Source: Azonexus hydrophilus DSM 23864
Lineage (GTDB): Bacteria > Pseudomonadota > Gammaproteobacteria > Burkholderiales > Rhodocyclaceae
Direction of reading: 5' to 3'
Assembly (NCBI RefSeq): GCF_000429605.1
Contig: NZ_AUCE01000011.1
Coordinates: 310,001-374,000 of the forward strand
Length of the DNA stretch: 64,000 nt
The notes under the pieces: generated by a model
What the model was told of the DNA's origin: nothing
What the model saw: the letters and a program-made list of their open reading frames with translations, nothing else
Databases searched by the model: none
In this document: piece after piece, positions 28,715 to 36,161 of the stretch
Numbering within the stretch: position 1 is the stretch's first letter
How the letters are laid out: each line of letters starts with the position of its first letter
Program-made: the position numbers and the translations under genes

Positions 28715-29813
28715 TTACACTCAAAAACTCGCCAACATGCGTAGTCGGCGCATGGGGTTAGGCAACGCTGCGCTTTCAGCTAATTTCCGTGAGGCTGTCG
28801 CACTTGACTCGATAAGTGAGGAATTCAGCGAGGCATACGAGAAGCGCGCAAAAACCGACGCAATCAAATACGCATTAGGAGCTATGCAGGCGCTGGATGC
28901 GAAGTACACTGCGATTAGCTTCCAAGAAGGCGACCGGGTGAAGAACCAACTTGGTCCATGCCTCCAAAGCGTAGGAATTTCGGCAACATTTGAGTACCAA
29001 GGCTCTGTGCCGTTGGATATTCATATTCGGCGAGCCAGTGATATTGACCTGCTCGTGCTCCATGACCGTTTTGTAACTGTTGACCATACGGGACCCCGAG
29101 CACAGACCTATTTCACGCTTCCATTGTCTGTTCTGGACGAGATGTTGAAGCTACGATCCCAATGCGAATCCATTCTCACCCAGAAGTTTCCTGCGGTAAC
29201 TGTCGATACGTCGGGTGCAAAATCGATTTCGCTATCTGGTGGCTCATTGCAGCGAAAGATCGATGTTGTCCCTAGCCATTGGCATGACACTGCGGCATAT
29301 CAGGTGTCGAAGGAAAAGCATGATCGTGAGGTAAAGGTACTTGATAAGCACGAACGGACGTTGATAACTAATCGTCCTTTTCTCCATATGCGGCGCATCG
29401 AGGAGAAAGACGGTCGTACCAATGGTTGTACCAAGAAAGTCATACGGCTACTGAAAAACCTCAAAAGGGACTCGAGCAAAGACATAAAGCTCAGCAGTTA
29501 CGATATCGCGGCCTTGGTTTGGCACTTCAGTGATCAAGCACTGAACAAGCCATACTATCTTGAGCTCTCCCTAGTCGCGGAAACACAGAACTGTCTGCAG
29601 TTTATGCTCAACAACCCGGGTTATGCGCGAACACTCGATGTGCCGGATATGTCCCGTAAGATTCTCGATTCCGATGACAAGATGTCGGCCTTGCGACATT
29701 TGAAGGCGGAGGTCGACGAGTTGGCCACGAATCTAGTGCGTGAGCTGAAGCCCATCTATCTCGACAGCCAAGACTTTATTCGCAAGAGCCTAGCTGAAGC
29801 GCAGGTGTTCTAA
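28707..29813 (+). CDS. CD-NTase (CBASS cyclic-oligonucleotide synthase)
   Basis: A 368-aa nucleotidyltransferase starting at GTG after GGAGA. The active site reads YQGSVPLDIHI (Gly99-Ser100), then RASDIDLLVL with Asp112 and Asp114, and a third acid Asp186 in RKIDVVPSHW, the typical DVVP end of the CD-NTase palm. The usual G-T after GS is replaced by P-L-D, a variation to note. It would make a cyclic di- or trinucleotide on phage sensing. No Cap2/Cap3 genes are present, so this is a minimal type I-like CBASS with Cap15. The next gene starts directly after its stop. Confidence 0.88.
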   Translation: MANYTQKLANMRSRRMGLGNAALSANFREAVALDSISEEFSEAYEKRAKTDAIKYALGAMQALDAKYTAISFQEGDRVKNQLGPCLQSVGISATFEYQGSVPLDIHIRRASDIDLLVLHDRFVTVDHTGPRAQTYFTLPLSVLDEMLKLRSQCESILTQKFPAVTVDTSGAKSISLSGGSLQRKIDVVPSHWHDTAAYQVSKEKHDREVKVLDKHERTLITNRPFLHMRRIEEKDGRTNGCTKKVIRLLKNLKRDSSKDIKLSSYDIAALVWHFSDQALNKPYYLELSLVAETQNCLQFMLNNPGYARTLDVPDMSRKILDSDDKMSALRHLKAEVDELATNLVRELKPIYLDSQDFIRKSLAEAQVF

Positions 29814-30836
29814 ATGCAGCTGGTAGAACCTTTCCTAGAAGAGCAATGGATTGTCGATGGCGTAGCAAGCGCTACTCGCCCTAAAGTTGACTCGCTGTAT
29901 ATCAAACCACTTCTCCAGAGCCTGGGACTATCGGGAACAGATGTAGTCCGCCACTCGTTAGTGCTAGACAACAATGTTCTCGCCGACCTCATCGAGTCGC
30001 GCAGGCCAGCCAACAATGAGTTTCTTGAGCGGTTGCTCAAGAGCCGACCAATCGAACTGAATCCAGTGGTGGCTTTTTTGGAGCAGCGTCAGAAGTTCTC
30101 TGGGGCTACGAAAGCGTTGGCTGATTACCGTGACTATTTAGCACGAGCCTTTGGTCACCATATTTCAGATCAAAACCTGGCAGCATTTGAGAAGTCACTT
30201 GAAGACGAGAAGGCAGCGCTGATATCTAATATTGAGACGCTAGCGGGGTATCTTTCACTGACCATTTACCTCTACCACCAGAACTGGCCAATTGAAAAGA
30301 AGCTCGAGACGCTGGCTGGATTGGTCTGCGCGAACAATCTTCCGGTATTTCAATTGCACTTCTACTTTGCAGCACTGGTGTTCTTGGTCGGTGAGCGTGC
30401 GGAACTATTCGATCAAGCGGATGTAAAAAAGGTCAGAAGGGACATGAAGGTTGCTAAGAGCGTCGATGAGCATTGGGTCAAAGTCCGAAACCTCACTAAC
30501 GATTTGGCATTTCCTGCCCTTTCCCTATTTTCTGCGGGGCTTGGGCCTGGAGGGCTTGTATTCCCTTACGCTGCGACTCGGGACAGGCTTTGTCAGCTAC
30601 TACTGAGCCAGGTTTCATGCGCCATGGTGGTGGCTGGTGACGATGGGCGCGCAAATGGCCTCTGGGCGCCAAGTGATGGGAGCTTGCTGAAGGAACAACT
30701 CGGAACACAATTGGATTTCTACATACCTAGGCGCAAAGCCCTCCAGGAAGCCGGTGATGTAGCGATCAGGAGTGCCAACGTTCGCGCCTTCGCTGATCGA
30801 TACGTGGAGATGGCAGTCGTACACCATGGTGGTTAG
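29814..30836 (+). CDS. Unknown protein with PIN-like N-terminal motif, fourth gene of CBASS operon
   Basis: A 340-aa protein whose ATG follows the CD-NTase stop with no gap (TAAATG), so it is surely co-expressed. Near residue 50, HSLVLDNNVLADLIE resembles the first acidic motif of PIN-type nucleases (Asp52); a second acid may be Glu90 in PVVAFLEQRQ. The rest is helical, with no membrane span. Standard Cap15 systems consist of two genes, so this may be an extra nuclease effector, regulator or accessory factor. Fold assignment is tentative. Confidence 0.5.
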   Translation: MQLVEPFLEEQWIVDGVASATRPKVDSLYIKPLLQSLGLSGTDVVRHSLVLDNNVLADLIESRRPANNEFLERLLKSRPIELNPVVAFLEQRQKFSGATKALADYRDYLARAFGHHISDQNLAAFEKSLEDEKAALISNIETLAGYLSLTIYLYHQNWPIEKKLETLAGLVCANNLPVFQLHFYFAALVFLVGERAELFDQADVKKVRRDMKVAKSVDEHWVKVRNLTNDLAFPALSLFSAGLGPGGLVFPYAATRDRLCQLLLSQVSCAMVVAGDDGRANGLWAPSDGSLLKEQLGTQLDFYIPRRKALQEAGDVAIRSANVRAFADRYVEMAVVHHGG

Positions 30837-30884
30837 GCCTCGCCATTGAGCTAATGCTTCTCCGCTCGTGTTGATGAATGGTAG

Positions 30885-31043
30885 TGGAAGCGATTTTTGA
30901 AGACCATCAACGAGTTGTTCCCCCGCACCAATTATGACCGAGAAAACTGGTTGGACGAATTATCTGATCTTGCCCGAAGCCGCTTCAGTTGTAGATATGT
31001 AGTGCCCAGAAAGATTAACGAACATGCAGAAATCTCGTTATGA
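30885..31043 (+). pseudogene. C-terminal remnant of a paralogue of the next gene
   Basis: The frame WKRFLKTINELFPRTNYDRE and onward matches the C-terminus of the 31024 gene (KRQVTLNELFPDTSYDRENW). DNA at 30909-30974 is about 85% identical to 31579-31644. An in-frame TAG precedes it and no start is visible, so it is a truncated duplicate left by recombination or deletion. Confidence 0.65.
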
Positions 31044-31671
31044 ACGGTACCGTCGGTTAATGCGGCTGTTTCACAGGAACCACCCTTGGCAACTGGACGA
31101 TGGGGTTCACATGCCTCACACATACCTTGAGGCTCGGATACTTTCCTGGTGGGATGAGGTTGGATTCATCGTTAATGGATACCGTGTGGTGGTCTGGTGG
31201 GAGCATCTTCGGACAAAGTACGCGGACGCGATTCACAGACATGCCTGTGATCAGGCTGGTCCTTGCCCCGAGCTGTCGATGTTCAAGAGCGAAGAGAAAT
31301 GCTGGAAGCGCGTCGGTCGATCCAGAAAGAAAACAGTTGGCTACCGAACACAATCCAGTTCGGCTGAAGAGAGAAGCTATTTCGACACGATTACAGCCAA
31401 GGAAGATCAGTTGAGGCTTGGTGGGATTGAATATTCGGTTCGACCGAGCATGACTGTGCGTCGGTACAGTTGGGGGATAGGCGTTGAGCTTTGCACTCCG
31501 CAGGAGGTCCGGAATATTGAAGAGGCTCGTAGTCTGGCCTCGATGGCAAAACGTCTCATCAAGCGCCAGGTCACGCTAAACGAGTTGTTCCCCGATACCA
31601 GTTATGACCGAGAAAACTGGTTGAACGAGTCGTCTGACCGTGCCAACGACGTTGCCCAAGCCCACACCTAG
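31024..31671 (+). CDS. Unknown cargo protein
   Basis: A basic 215-aa protein beginning MQKSRYERYRRLMRLFHRNH. Aromatic and Arg/Trp-rich segments (HLRTKYADAIHRHACDQAG, RRYSWGIGVELCTPQEVRN) are visible but no known domain. It has lost a paralogue just upstream and shares the C-terminal ELFP.T.YDRENWL block with it. The next small gene starts within ten bases. No function can be assigned. Confidence 0.55.
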   Translation: MQKSRYERYRRLMRLFHRNHPWQLDDGVHMPHTYLEARILSWWDEVGFIVNGYRVVVWWEHLRTKYADAIHRHACDQAGPCPELSMFKSEEKCWKRVGRSRKKTVGYRTQSSSAEERSYFDTITAKEDQLRLGGIEYSVRPSMTVRRYSWGIGVELCTPQEVRNIEEARSLASMAKRLIKRQVTLNELFPDTSYDRENWLNESSDRANDVAQAHT

Positions 31672-31680
31672 GTGTCGTCT

Positions 31681-31986
31681 ATGCACATTGCTTTCCATTC
31701 TGATCCAATCGACCAGGAAGTCTTGCTCCGGGACATTCGATGTTATGGTTTCGCTTACTTGGATACGTTGCGAACCAATGCACAGCGGATCGGGAAAGAA
31801 CTGAGGAAAAATGGTGCTGAAGCAATTGGTCTCGCAGTTTGTGGCCCGGATGGCGATTACCATTACTACCTGATGTCTCTATCGATCGCGGAGCACGACA
31901 TTTCAGCAATCCAGGGCCGCGTTCTGCGAGCTGTCTTAGCGTGGCATGCTGACGGTTGTCCATTGCCCAGCGTACGCATGTTGTAG
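31681..31986 (+). CDS. Unknown small cargo protein
   Basis: A 101-aa product from ATG 31681 (MHIAFHSDPIDQEVLLRDIR); a GTG at 31672 would add three residues. No domain is recognised. The segment AIGLAVCGPDGDYHYYLMSL suggests a small alpha/beta fold. It follows the 31024 gene closely and is the last gene before the transposon end, 165 bp away. Confidence 0.5.
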   Translation: MHIAFHSDPIDQEVLLRDIRCYGFAYLDTLRTNAQRIGKELRKNGAEAIGLAVCGPDGDYHYYLMSLSIAEHDISAIQGRVLRAVLAWHADGCPLPSVRML

Positions 31987-32040
31987 GCATGCTCTATGCG
32001 ATGGCCCCTTTGATAGAACTCTCCATTAACAGTGGCAGAA

Positions 32041-32151
32041 TTGCAGGAAATCTTCAGTTTCTTTGGCACACTGCTTGGTAGCCATGCCAAGGTATGTGAA
32101 ATATCCTAGATGCTGCCTAGGTGGTGAGTTCACTTTCTGTGTCACCCGACA
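32041..32151 (-). repeat. Transposon left-type end with TnsB-site repeats
   Basis: The tip reads inward TGTCGGGTGACACAGAAAGT and mirrors the gyrB-side tip. An inner copy, TGCCAAAGAAACTGAAGA (minus strand, 32051-32068), matches the inner site TGTCACAGAAACTGACGA of the opposite end at 15 of 18 positions. A further TTCTGCCA..GTTA match lies near 32030. Confidence 0.8.
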
Positions 32152-32156
32152 TTTCC
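32152..32156 (+). repeat. Target-site duplication, distal copy (TTTCC)
   Basis: TTTCC follows ...CCGACA exactly. Joining 9424 to 32157 restores a plausible empty site: gyrB stop, GGGAATTTTCC, then CGCTGACGATG. Confidence 0.93.
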
Positions 32157-32194
32157 CGCTGACGATGTCCTGATTCCTGCTCAGTGCTCAGAAC

Positions 32195-32224
32195 AAGAAG
32201 GCCGCTCGAAAGAGTGGCCTTCTT
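32195..32224 (+). terminator. Displaced native gyrB terminator
   Basis: AAGAAGGCCGCTC/GAGTGGCCTTCTT, a 13-bp stem with one G-T mismatch and a GAAA-type loop. In the restored site it would lie about 50 bp after the gyrB stop, so it is the original gyrB terminator, now 22.7 kb away. Confidence 0.7.
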
Positions 32225-32339
32225 GATTTCAGGGGCCATGTATCCGGTTTTTCCGGAAGGAGGCGCGCGGCTTTCCCTCTATCCTGCACGGAAAAAAACG
32301 ATCCACATTTTCCCGTCGTCTAGAAAAGGAAACCCAAAA

Positions 32340-32723
32340 ATGAGAATGATCATCTGGTCCCTGTTTGCCCTAGCCATGCTTCTCTGGACAGGTACGGCAC
32401 TGATTGCGGTGCACTTTGTCGATTGGACGGTCCAGACTTTCGGCAACACCTTGCCGACCGCCCAGGAACTTGGCGCAGTCGCCGAAGCCATTCCTTTGCC
32501 GGCCTGGTTGGCGGTCTGGGTTGATCCTGCCTGGGCGCAAATTTTCCAGGCCGGGTTCGGCAATTTCATCGAGGTTGTTTCGCAGAGCGCGCCTTTCCTG
32601 GCTTCCGCGATCAGTTGGCTCAGCCCGTTGATCTGGGGCATCTGGGGCCTGGGTGTGCTGGTGCTGCTGATCGCCGCAGCGCTGGGTCACTGGCTGCTTG
32701 GGACGCTGAAGAAATCCGCCTGA
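32340..32723 (+). CDS. Small membrane protein of unknown function
   Basis: A 127-aa product beginning MRMIIWSLFALAMLLWTGTA, with an N-terminal membrane helix (about 3-25) and a C-terminal one (about 95-118, WGIWGLGVLVLLIAAALGHW). The start at 32340 is chosen because AAAGGA lies nine bases upstream; longer readings run back through the gyrB terminator. It is the native gene downstream of gyrB. No family is recognised. Confidence 0.7.
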   Translation: MRMIIWSLFALAMLLWTGTALIAVHFVDWTVQTFGNTLPTAQELGAVAEAIPLPAWLAVWVDPAWAQIFQAGFGNFIEVVSQSAPFLASAISWLSPLIWGIWGLGVLVLLIAAALGHWLLGTLKKSA

Positions 32724-32795
32724 CGAGGTATTTGCCAGGCAAGCGTCGATAGGCTGGTGAGACCGTTAATCTCCGGTTAACCCGGAAGCTGAAGA

Positions 32796-32991
32796 ATGGC
32801 GCCCGTTCGCGGGATTCGCCCGCATCTGCGCCATTTCTTCATGCCCGACGACAATCAGAAGCTTGGCCGGCTCGGCTTCGACTACACCTCGACCTTCTAC
32901 GGCCGCGACATGCTGCGCGACGGCGATTACCTACTACCAGGGGGCCGACCAGGCATTCAGGGAGCGCCTGATTGCCTGGCGGGGCGATTGA
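32796..32991 (+). pseudogene. C-terminal remnant of an LtaS/MdoB-like sulfatase-family protein
   Basis: The frame DNQKLGRLGFDYTSTFYGRD matches the late LG.LG.DY.S.FFGRDLL block of membrane sulfatases of the LTA-synthase/MdoB type. One base near 32933 shifts the frame; the following frame YYQGADQAFRERLIAWRGD resembles the very end of such proteins. The catalytic domain is missing, so this is a decayed tail. Family assignment is moderate. Confidence 0.5.
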
Positions 32992-33003
32992 GGCCAGACC
33001 TCA

Positions 33004-33019
33004 GGTTCCACGTGAAACC
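33004..33019. promoter_or_regulatory. parS-like ParB binding site 2
   Basis: GGTTCCACGTGAAACC, the inverse of the site at 6916-6931 over 15 of 16 positions, abuts the stop codon of the asparaginase gene. Before the transposon inserted the two sites were about 3.4 kb apart. Confidence 0.65.
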
Positions 33020-34015
33020 TCAGCTTTTCTCGCCGCACCAGCACTGACTCAGCCCCTGGCGCACCTTGGCGGCGTCGTTTTCGCTGGCGAGCAGGCAATG
33101 CAGCTTGGCGAAAGCGGCTTCCAGTGTCATGTCGCCGACGGCAACGACGCCGATGCGGGCGAGGGCGGCGCCGGTGGCGTAGGTTTCCTGGCTGACGCCG
33201 CCGACCAGGCATTGGGTGGTGTTGACCAGGACGATGCCGCGGGCGGCGGCGCGTTCGAGCGCGGCCATCAGCTCGCGGTCGCCTTGCGGCGCGTTGCCGA
33301 CGCCGTAGGTTTGCAGGATCAGGCCGCGGACGCGGGGATTGGCGGTGACGGCATCGACTGTACCGGCGGCGATGCCGGGGTGGAGTGTGAGGACGGCGAC
33401 GGCCTGGTCGTCGAATTCGGGCACGACGAAGCATTTTTCGCCGGGGCTGAGGATGCGGTCGCGGTGGGCGGGGCCGCCGGCTTCGGCCAGGGGGGGGGAG
33501 TTGGGTGAGTCGAAGGCGGCGAATTCGGTGGCGGCGAGCTTGCGGCTGCGGTTGCCGCGCAGCAGCCGGCCACCGAAGTGGATGGCGACCTCGGGCACCG
33601 GGTCGACGGCGGCAAAGTGTAGCGCGCCGTCGACGTTGGCCAGCGCATCGCTGCCGGCCTCGCCCAGCGGAATCTGGGCGCCGGTCAGGATCAGCGGCTT
33701 GTCGGTGCCGCGCAGCATGAAGGACAGCGCCGAGGCGCTCCAGGCCATGGTGTCGGTGCCGTGCAGGATGACGAAGCCGGTGTAGTCGTCCCAGCGGTCG
33801 AGCAGGGCGCGGGCGATGGTCGGCCAGTGGCCGGGGCGCAGGTCGGCGCTATCGATCGGCGGCAGTTCGACGATGTCGTAATCGGGCAGGCGCTTGCCGT
33901 CGCGGGCGGCGAGCGCGGCGCGCAGGCGGGCGGGGAAACCGGGCGTTGGCCGGTAGCCGTCGGCGGCAGCGACCATGCCGATGGTGCCGCCGGTGTGAAG
34001 GATGAGCGTCTTCAT
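33020..34015 (-). CDS. L-asparaginase, type I-like
   Basis: Hydrolyses asparagine to aspartate and ammonia. The 331-aa protein has both catalytic signatures: ILHTGGTIGM at the N-terminus with the nucleophilic Thr, and VILHGTDTMAWSASAL around residue 85 with the second Thr-Asp pair. No signal peptide, so it is cytoplasmic, like AnsA. It is transcribed alone, convergent with the upstream membrane protein and divergent from the HIT gene. Confidence 0.92.
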   Translation of the reverse strand: MKTLILHTGGTIGMVAAADGYRPTPGFPARLRAALAARDGKRLPDYDIVELPPIDSADLRPGHWPTIARALLDRWDDYTGFVILHGTDTMAWSASALSFMLRGTDKPLILTGAQIPLGEAGSDALANVDGALHFAAVDPVPEVAIHFGGRLLRGNRSRKLAATEFAAFDSPNSPPLAEAGGPAHRDRILSPGEKCFVVPEFDDQAVAVLTLHPGIAAGTVDAVTANPRVRGLILQTYGVGNAPQGDRELMAALERAAARGIVLVNTTQCLVGGVSQETYATGAALARIGVVAVGDMTLEAAFAKLHCLLASENDAAKVRQGLSQCWCGEKS

Positions 34016-34116
34016 TTGCGGGGGTTGAATTCTCGACAGGTGACGAAGGTAGTCCGAATGGGCGGCGGACGCCAGTGGCTCGCATACAATCGGTCCTTTT
34101 GCTTCAGGAGACCGCC

Positions 34117-34563
34117 ATGCCCATGTTCGTCGATACCTCCCCGCCGGGACAGTGCATTTTCTGCAAACTGGTGGCTGGCGAGATTCCCTCGTCGAAGGTG
34201 TACGAGGACGAGCAGACGATTGCCTTCCTCGATCTCGGCCAGTTGAACCCGGGGCACACGCTGGTCGCCGTCAAGCGCCACGCCGACAACCTGCTCGAAC
34301 TGACGCCGGACGAGGCCGCTGCGGCGATGCGCACGGCGCACCGGGTGGCGCACGCGATCCGCAAGGCGTACAACCCGCCCGGGCTGACGCTGCTGCAGTG
34401 CAACGGCAAGGAGGGCGACCAGACGGTGTTCCATTTCCACATGCACGTGCTGCCGCGCTGGGGCGATGACGGCATCGGCCTGTCGTGGCCGCGCAAGGAC
34501 CCGGCACGCGAGGTGCTGGAACAGTACGCGGCGCAGTTGCGCGCCGCCATCGCCGCGGAGTGA
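34117..34563 (+). CDS. HIT-family nucleotide hydrolase
   Basis: A 148-aa histidine-triad protein. [20 protein letters not shown] near the start and [10 protein letters not shown] near residue 110 (HxHxH) are the Hint/HinT-type signatures. Such enzymes hydrolyse nucleoside phosphoramidates or dinucleotides. ATG 34117 follows CAGGAG by six bases; an in-frame ATG at 34075 lacks this. The dtd gene starts four bases after its stop. Confidence 0.93.
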   Translation: MPMFVDTSPPGQCIFCKLVAGEIPSSKVYEDEQTIAFLDLGQLNPGHTLVAVKRHADNLLELTPDEAAAAMRTAHRVAHAIRKAYNPPGLTLLQCNGKEGDQTVFHFHMHVLPRWGDDGIGLSWPRKDPAREVLEQYAAQLRAAIAAE

Positions 34564-34567
34564 GGCG

Positions 34568-35020
34568 ATGCGGGTCGTTGTTCAACGTGTGAAGTCGGCC
34601 GACGTGACCGTCGATGGTGCCGTCACCGGCCGCATCGGGCCGGGTCTGCTGGTGCTGGCCGGCTTCGAGGAGGGGGACGGCGCGGCCGACCTCGACTGGA
34701 TGGCCGGCAAGCTGGTGCGCCTGCGCCTGTTTGCCGATGAAGAAGGGGTGATGAACCACAGCGTCGTCGAGGCCGGCGGCGAGATCCTGGCGGTCTCGCA
34801 ATTCACGCTTTACGCGTCGGTGAAGAAGGGCAACCGGCCGTCGTGGGGGCGGGCCGCGCGCGGCGATGTGTCCGGGCCACTGTTCGCCGCCTTTGTCGAC
34901 AAACTGGCGGCAGCGCTGGGCAAGCCGGTGCCGACTGGCGTGTTCGGCGCCGACATGCAGGTTGCGCTGGTCAATGACGGACCGGTGACGCTGAGCATCG
35001 ATTCGCGCCAGCCGGAATAG
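34568..35020 (+). CDS. dtd: D-aminoacyl-tRNA deacylase
   Basis: Dtd removes D-amino acids (and glycine) mischarged on tRNA. The protein is 150 aa. It starts [20 protein letters not shown], carries the active-site SQFTLYA near residue 78 and ends with [12 protein letters not shown], which holds the cross-subunit Gly-cisPro-like loop region of the family. It is coupled to the HIT gene. Confidence 0.95.
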   Translation: MRVVVQRVKSADVTVDGAVTGRIGPGLLVLAGFEEGDGAADLDWMAGKLVRLRLFADEEGVMNHSVVEAGGEILAVSQFTLYASVKKGNRPSWGRAARGDVSGPLFAAFVDKLAAALGKPVPTGVFGADMQVALVNDGPVTLSIDSRQPE

Positions 35021-35024
35021 CTGA

Positions 35025-36161
35025 TCAGTCGCCTTCCTTCTGGCTGGTCAGGACGCCCGGATAACCGGCCGGATCGTTCCGGTGGTCGTAAATCTCGCGG
35101 ATCTGGAATTCGAGATCGGTGAGGGCACCGTTTTCGTCGGCGTAAATTTCCCGGATGCGCAGGACTTCGGGCAGCGTTTTGCGGAAGGCTTCCATCAACG
35201 CTGGATCGAAGTGCTTGCCGGTCTGCTCGTCCATCAAGTGCAGCGCGTCGTCGAGCGCGAATGCCGGCTTGTACGGACGGACCGAGACCAGGGCGTCGAA
35301 AACGTCGGCGATGGCGACGATGCGGCCTTCCAGCGGGATTTCCTCGCCCTTGAGCTGGCGCGGATAGCCGCTGCCGTCCCATTTCTCGTGGTGGGAGAGG
35401 GCGATGATACGGGCGGTTTCGAGCAGTTCGTTGTCGTGCTTGCCGATGATTTCGGCACCCATGATCGGGTGCTGGTGCATGATCTTCCATTCCTCGGCGT
35501 TGAGTTTGCCGGGTTTGAGCAGGATCGCGTCGGGAATGCCGATCTTGCCGATGTCGTGCATCGGCGCCGTGTTGAAGATGATGCTGGCGGCTTCGTCGCC
35601 CAGGCCGTGGGCTTCGGCGATCAGGCGGGCGTAGTGGCTCATGCGCAGCACATGGTTGCCGGTTTCGTTGTCCTTGAACTCGGCGGCGCGGCCCAGCCGG
35701 CGGATGATCTGCTGGCGGGTGGTCATCAGTTCGGCGGTGCGCTGGCGGACCATGCGTTCGAGTTCGCGCGACTGGTCGTAGAGCGCCAGGTGGGTGCGCA
35801 CGCGGGCTTTGACGATGGGCGGGCTGATCGGCTTGGTGATGTAGTCGACGGCGCCCAGTTCGAGGCCGCGCTGCTCGTCCTCGGTGCTGCTCATGGCGGT
35901 GACGAAGATGATCGGGATGCGCCGACGGTCGGGGTTGGCCTTGAGCCGGCGGCAGATTTCCAGGCCGGACAGGCCGGGCATCATGATGTCGAGCAGGATC
36001 AGGTCGGGCGGCTCGTCGGAATAGACGATCTTCAGCGCCTTCTCGCCGGAGGTGGCGACGCGGATGCGGTAGTCGTGGGAGAGTACGTCGCTGAGGATGG
36101 TGATGTTTTCCGGACTGTCGTCGACGACCAGGATGCTTTGCTTGGGCAGCAGTGGAGTCAT
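35025..36161 (-). CDS. Response regulator with HD-GYP phosphodiesterase output
   Basis: A 378-aa RpfG-like regulator. The REC domain (about 8-125) has [10 protein letters not shown] with the phosphoacceptor Asp58. The HD-GYP domain (about 150-350) shows [10 protein letters not shown] with His202-Asp203 and [11 protein letters not shown] at 257-267; GSGYP carries the GYP triad. It is predicted to degrade cyclic di-GMP under control of the sensor kinase encoded directly upstream, whose stop it overlaps by four bases. Confidence 0.92.
   Translation of the reverse strand: MTPLLPKQSILVVDDSPENITILSDVLSHDYRIRVATSGEKALKIVYSDEPPDLILLDIMMPGLSGLEICRRLKANPDRRRIPIIFVTAMSSTEDEQRGLELGAVDYITKPISPPIVKARVRTHLALYDQSRELERMVRQRTAELMTTRQQIIRRLGRAAEFKDNETGNHVLRMSHYARLIAEAHGLGDEAASIIFNTAPMHDIGKIGIPDAILLKPGKLNAEEWKIMHQHPIMGAEIIGKHDNELLETARIIALSHHEKWDGSGYPRQLKGEEIPLEGRIVAIADVFDALVSVRPYKPAFALDDALHLMDEQTGKHFDPALMEAFRKTLPEVLRIREIYADENGALTDLEFQIREIYDHRNDPAGYPGVLTSQKEGD

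Larger units (their letters stand above)
9425..32151 (+). mobile_element. Complete Tn7-like transposon inserted after gyrB (22,727 bp)
   Basis: The two ends are inverted repeats. Reading inward, the left begins TGTCGGATGCCACAGAAAGT and the right begins TGTCGGGTGACACAGAAAGT; 21 of the first 24 positions agree. Both sides carry the 5-bp duplication TTTCC. Inside are tnsA, tnsB, tnsC, tniQ and a second, longer tniQ (tnsD-like), read away from gyrB, as tnsABCD is read away from glmS in Tn7. Unlike Tn7, 6.6 kb of cargo lies between the gyrB-side end and the transposition genes. Cargo includes HEPN, KAP, CoiA-like, XRE/ImmA and CBASS genes. Base composition is visibly more AT-rich than the flanks. 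Confidence 0.95.

Noticed and set aside
31990..32150. tRNA gene near the right end
   Set aside because: No cloverleaf or CCA-type 3' end visible; the hairpins belong to the transposon end and terminator.
9425..32151. CRISPR array or cas genes in the element
   Set aside because: No regularly spaced repeats or Cas motifs were seen, despite the dual TniQ architecture.
9424..32160. Integrase-type genomic island instead of a transposon
   Set aside because: No tyrosine or serine integrase gene and no tRNA target; TnsABC plus a 5-bp duplication explain the ends.
32184..32339. N-terminal extension of the small membrane protein
   Set aside because: It would be translated through the displaced gyrB terminator; a better ribosome site supports the start at 32340.
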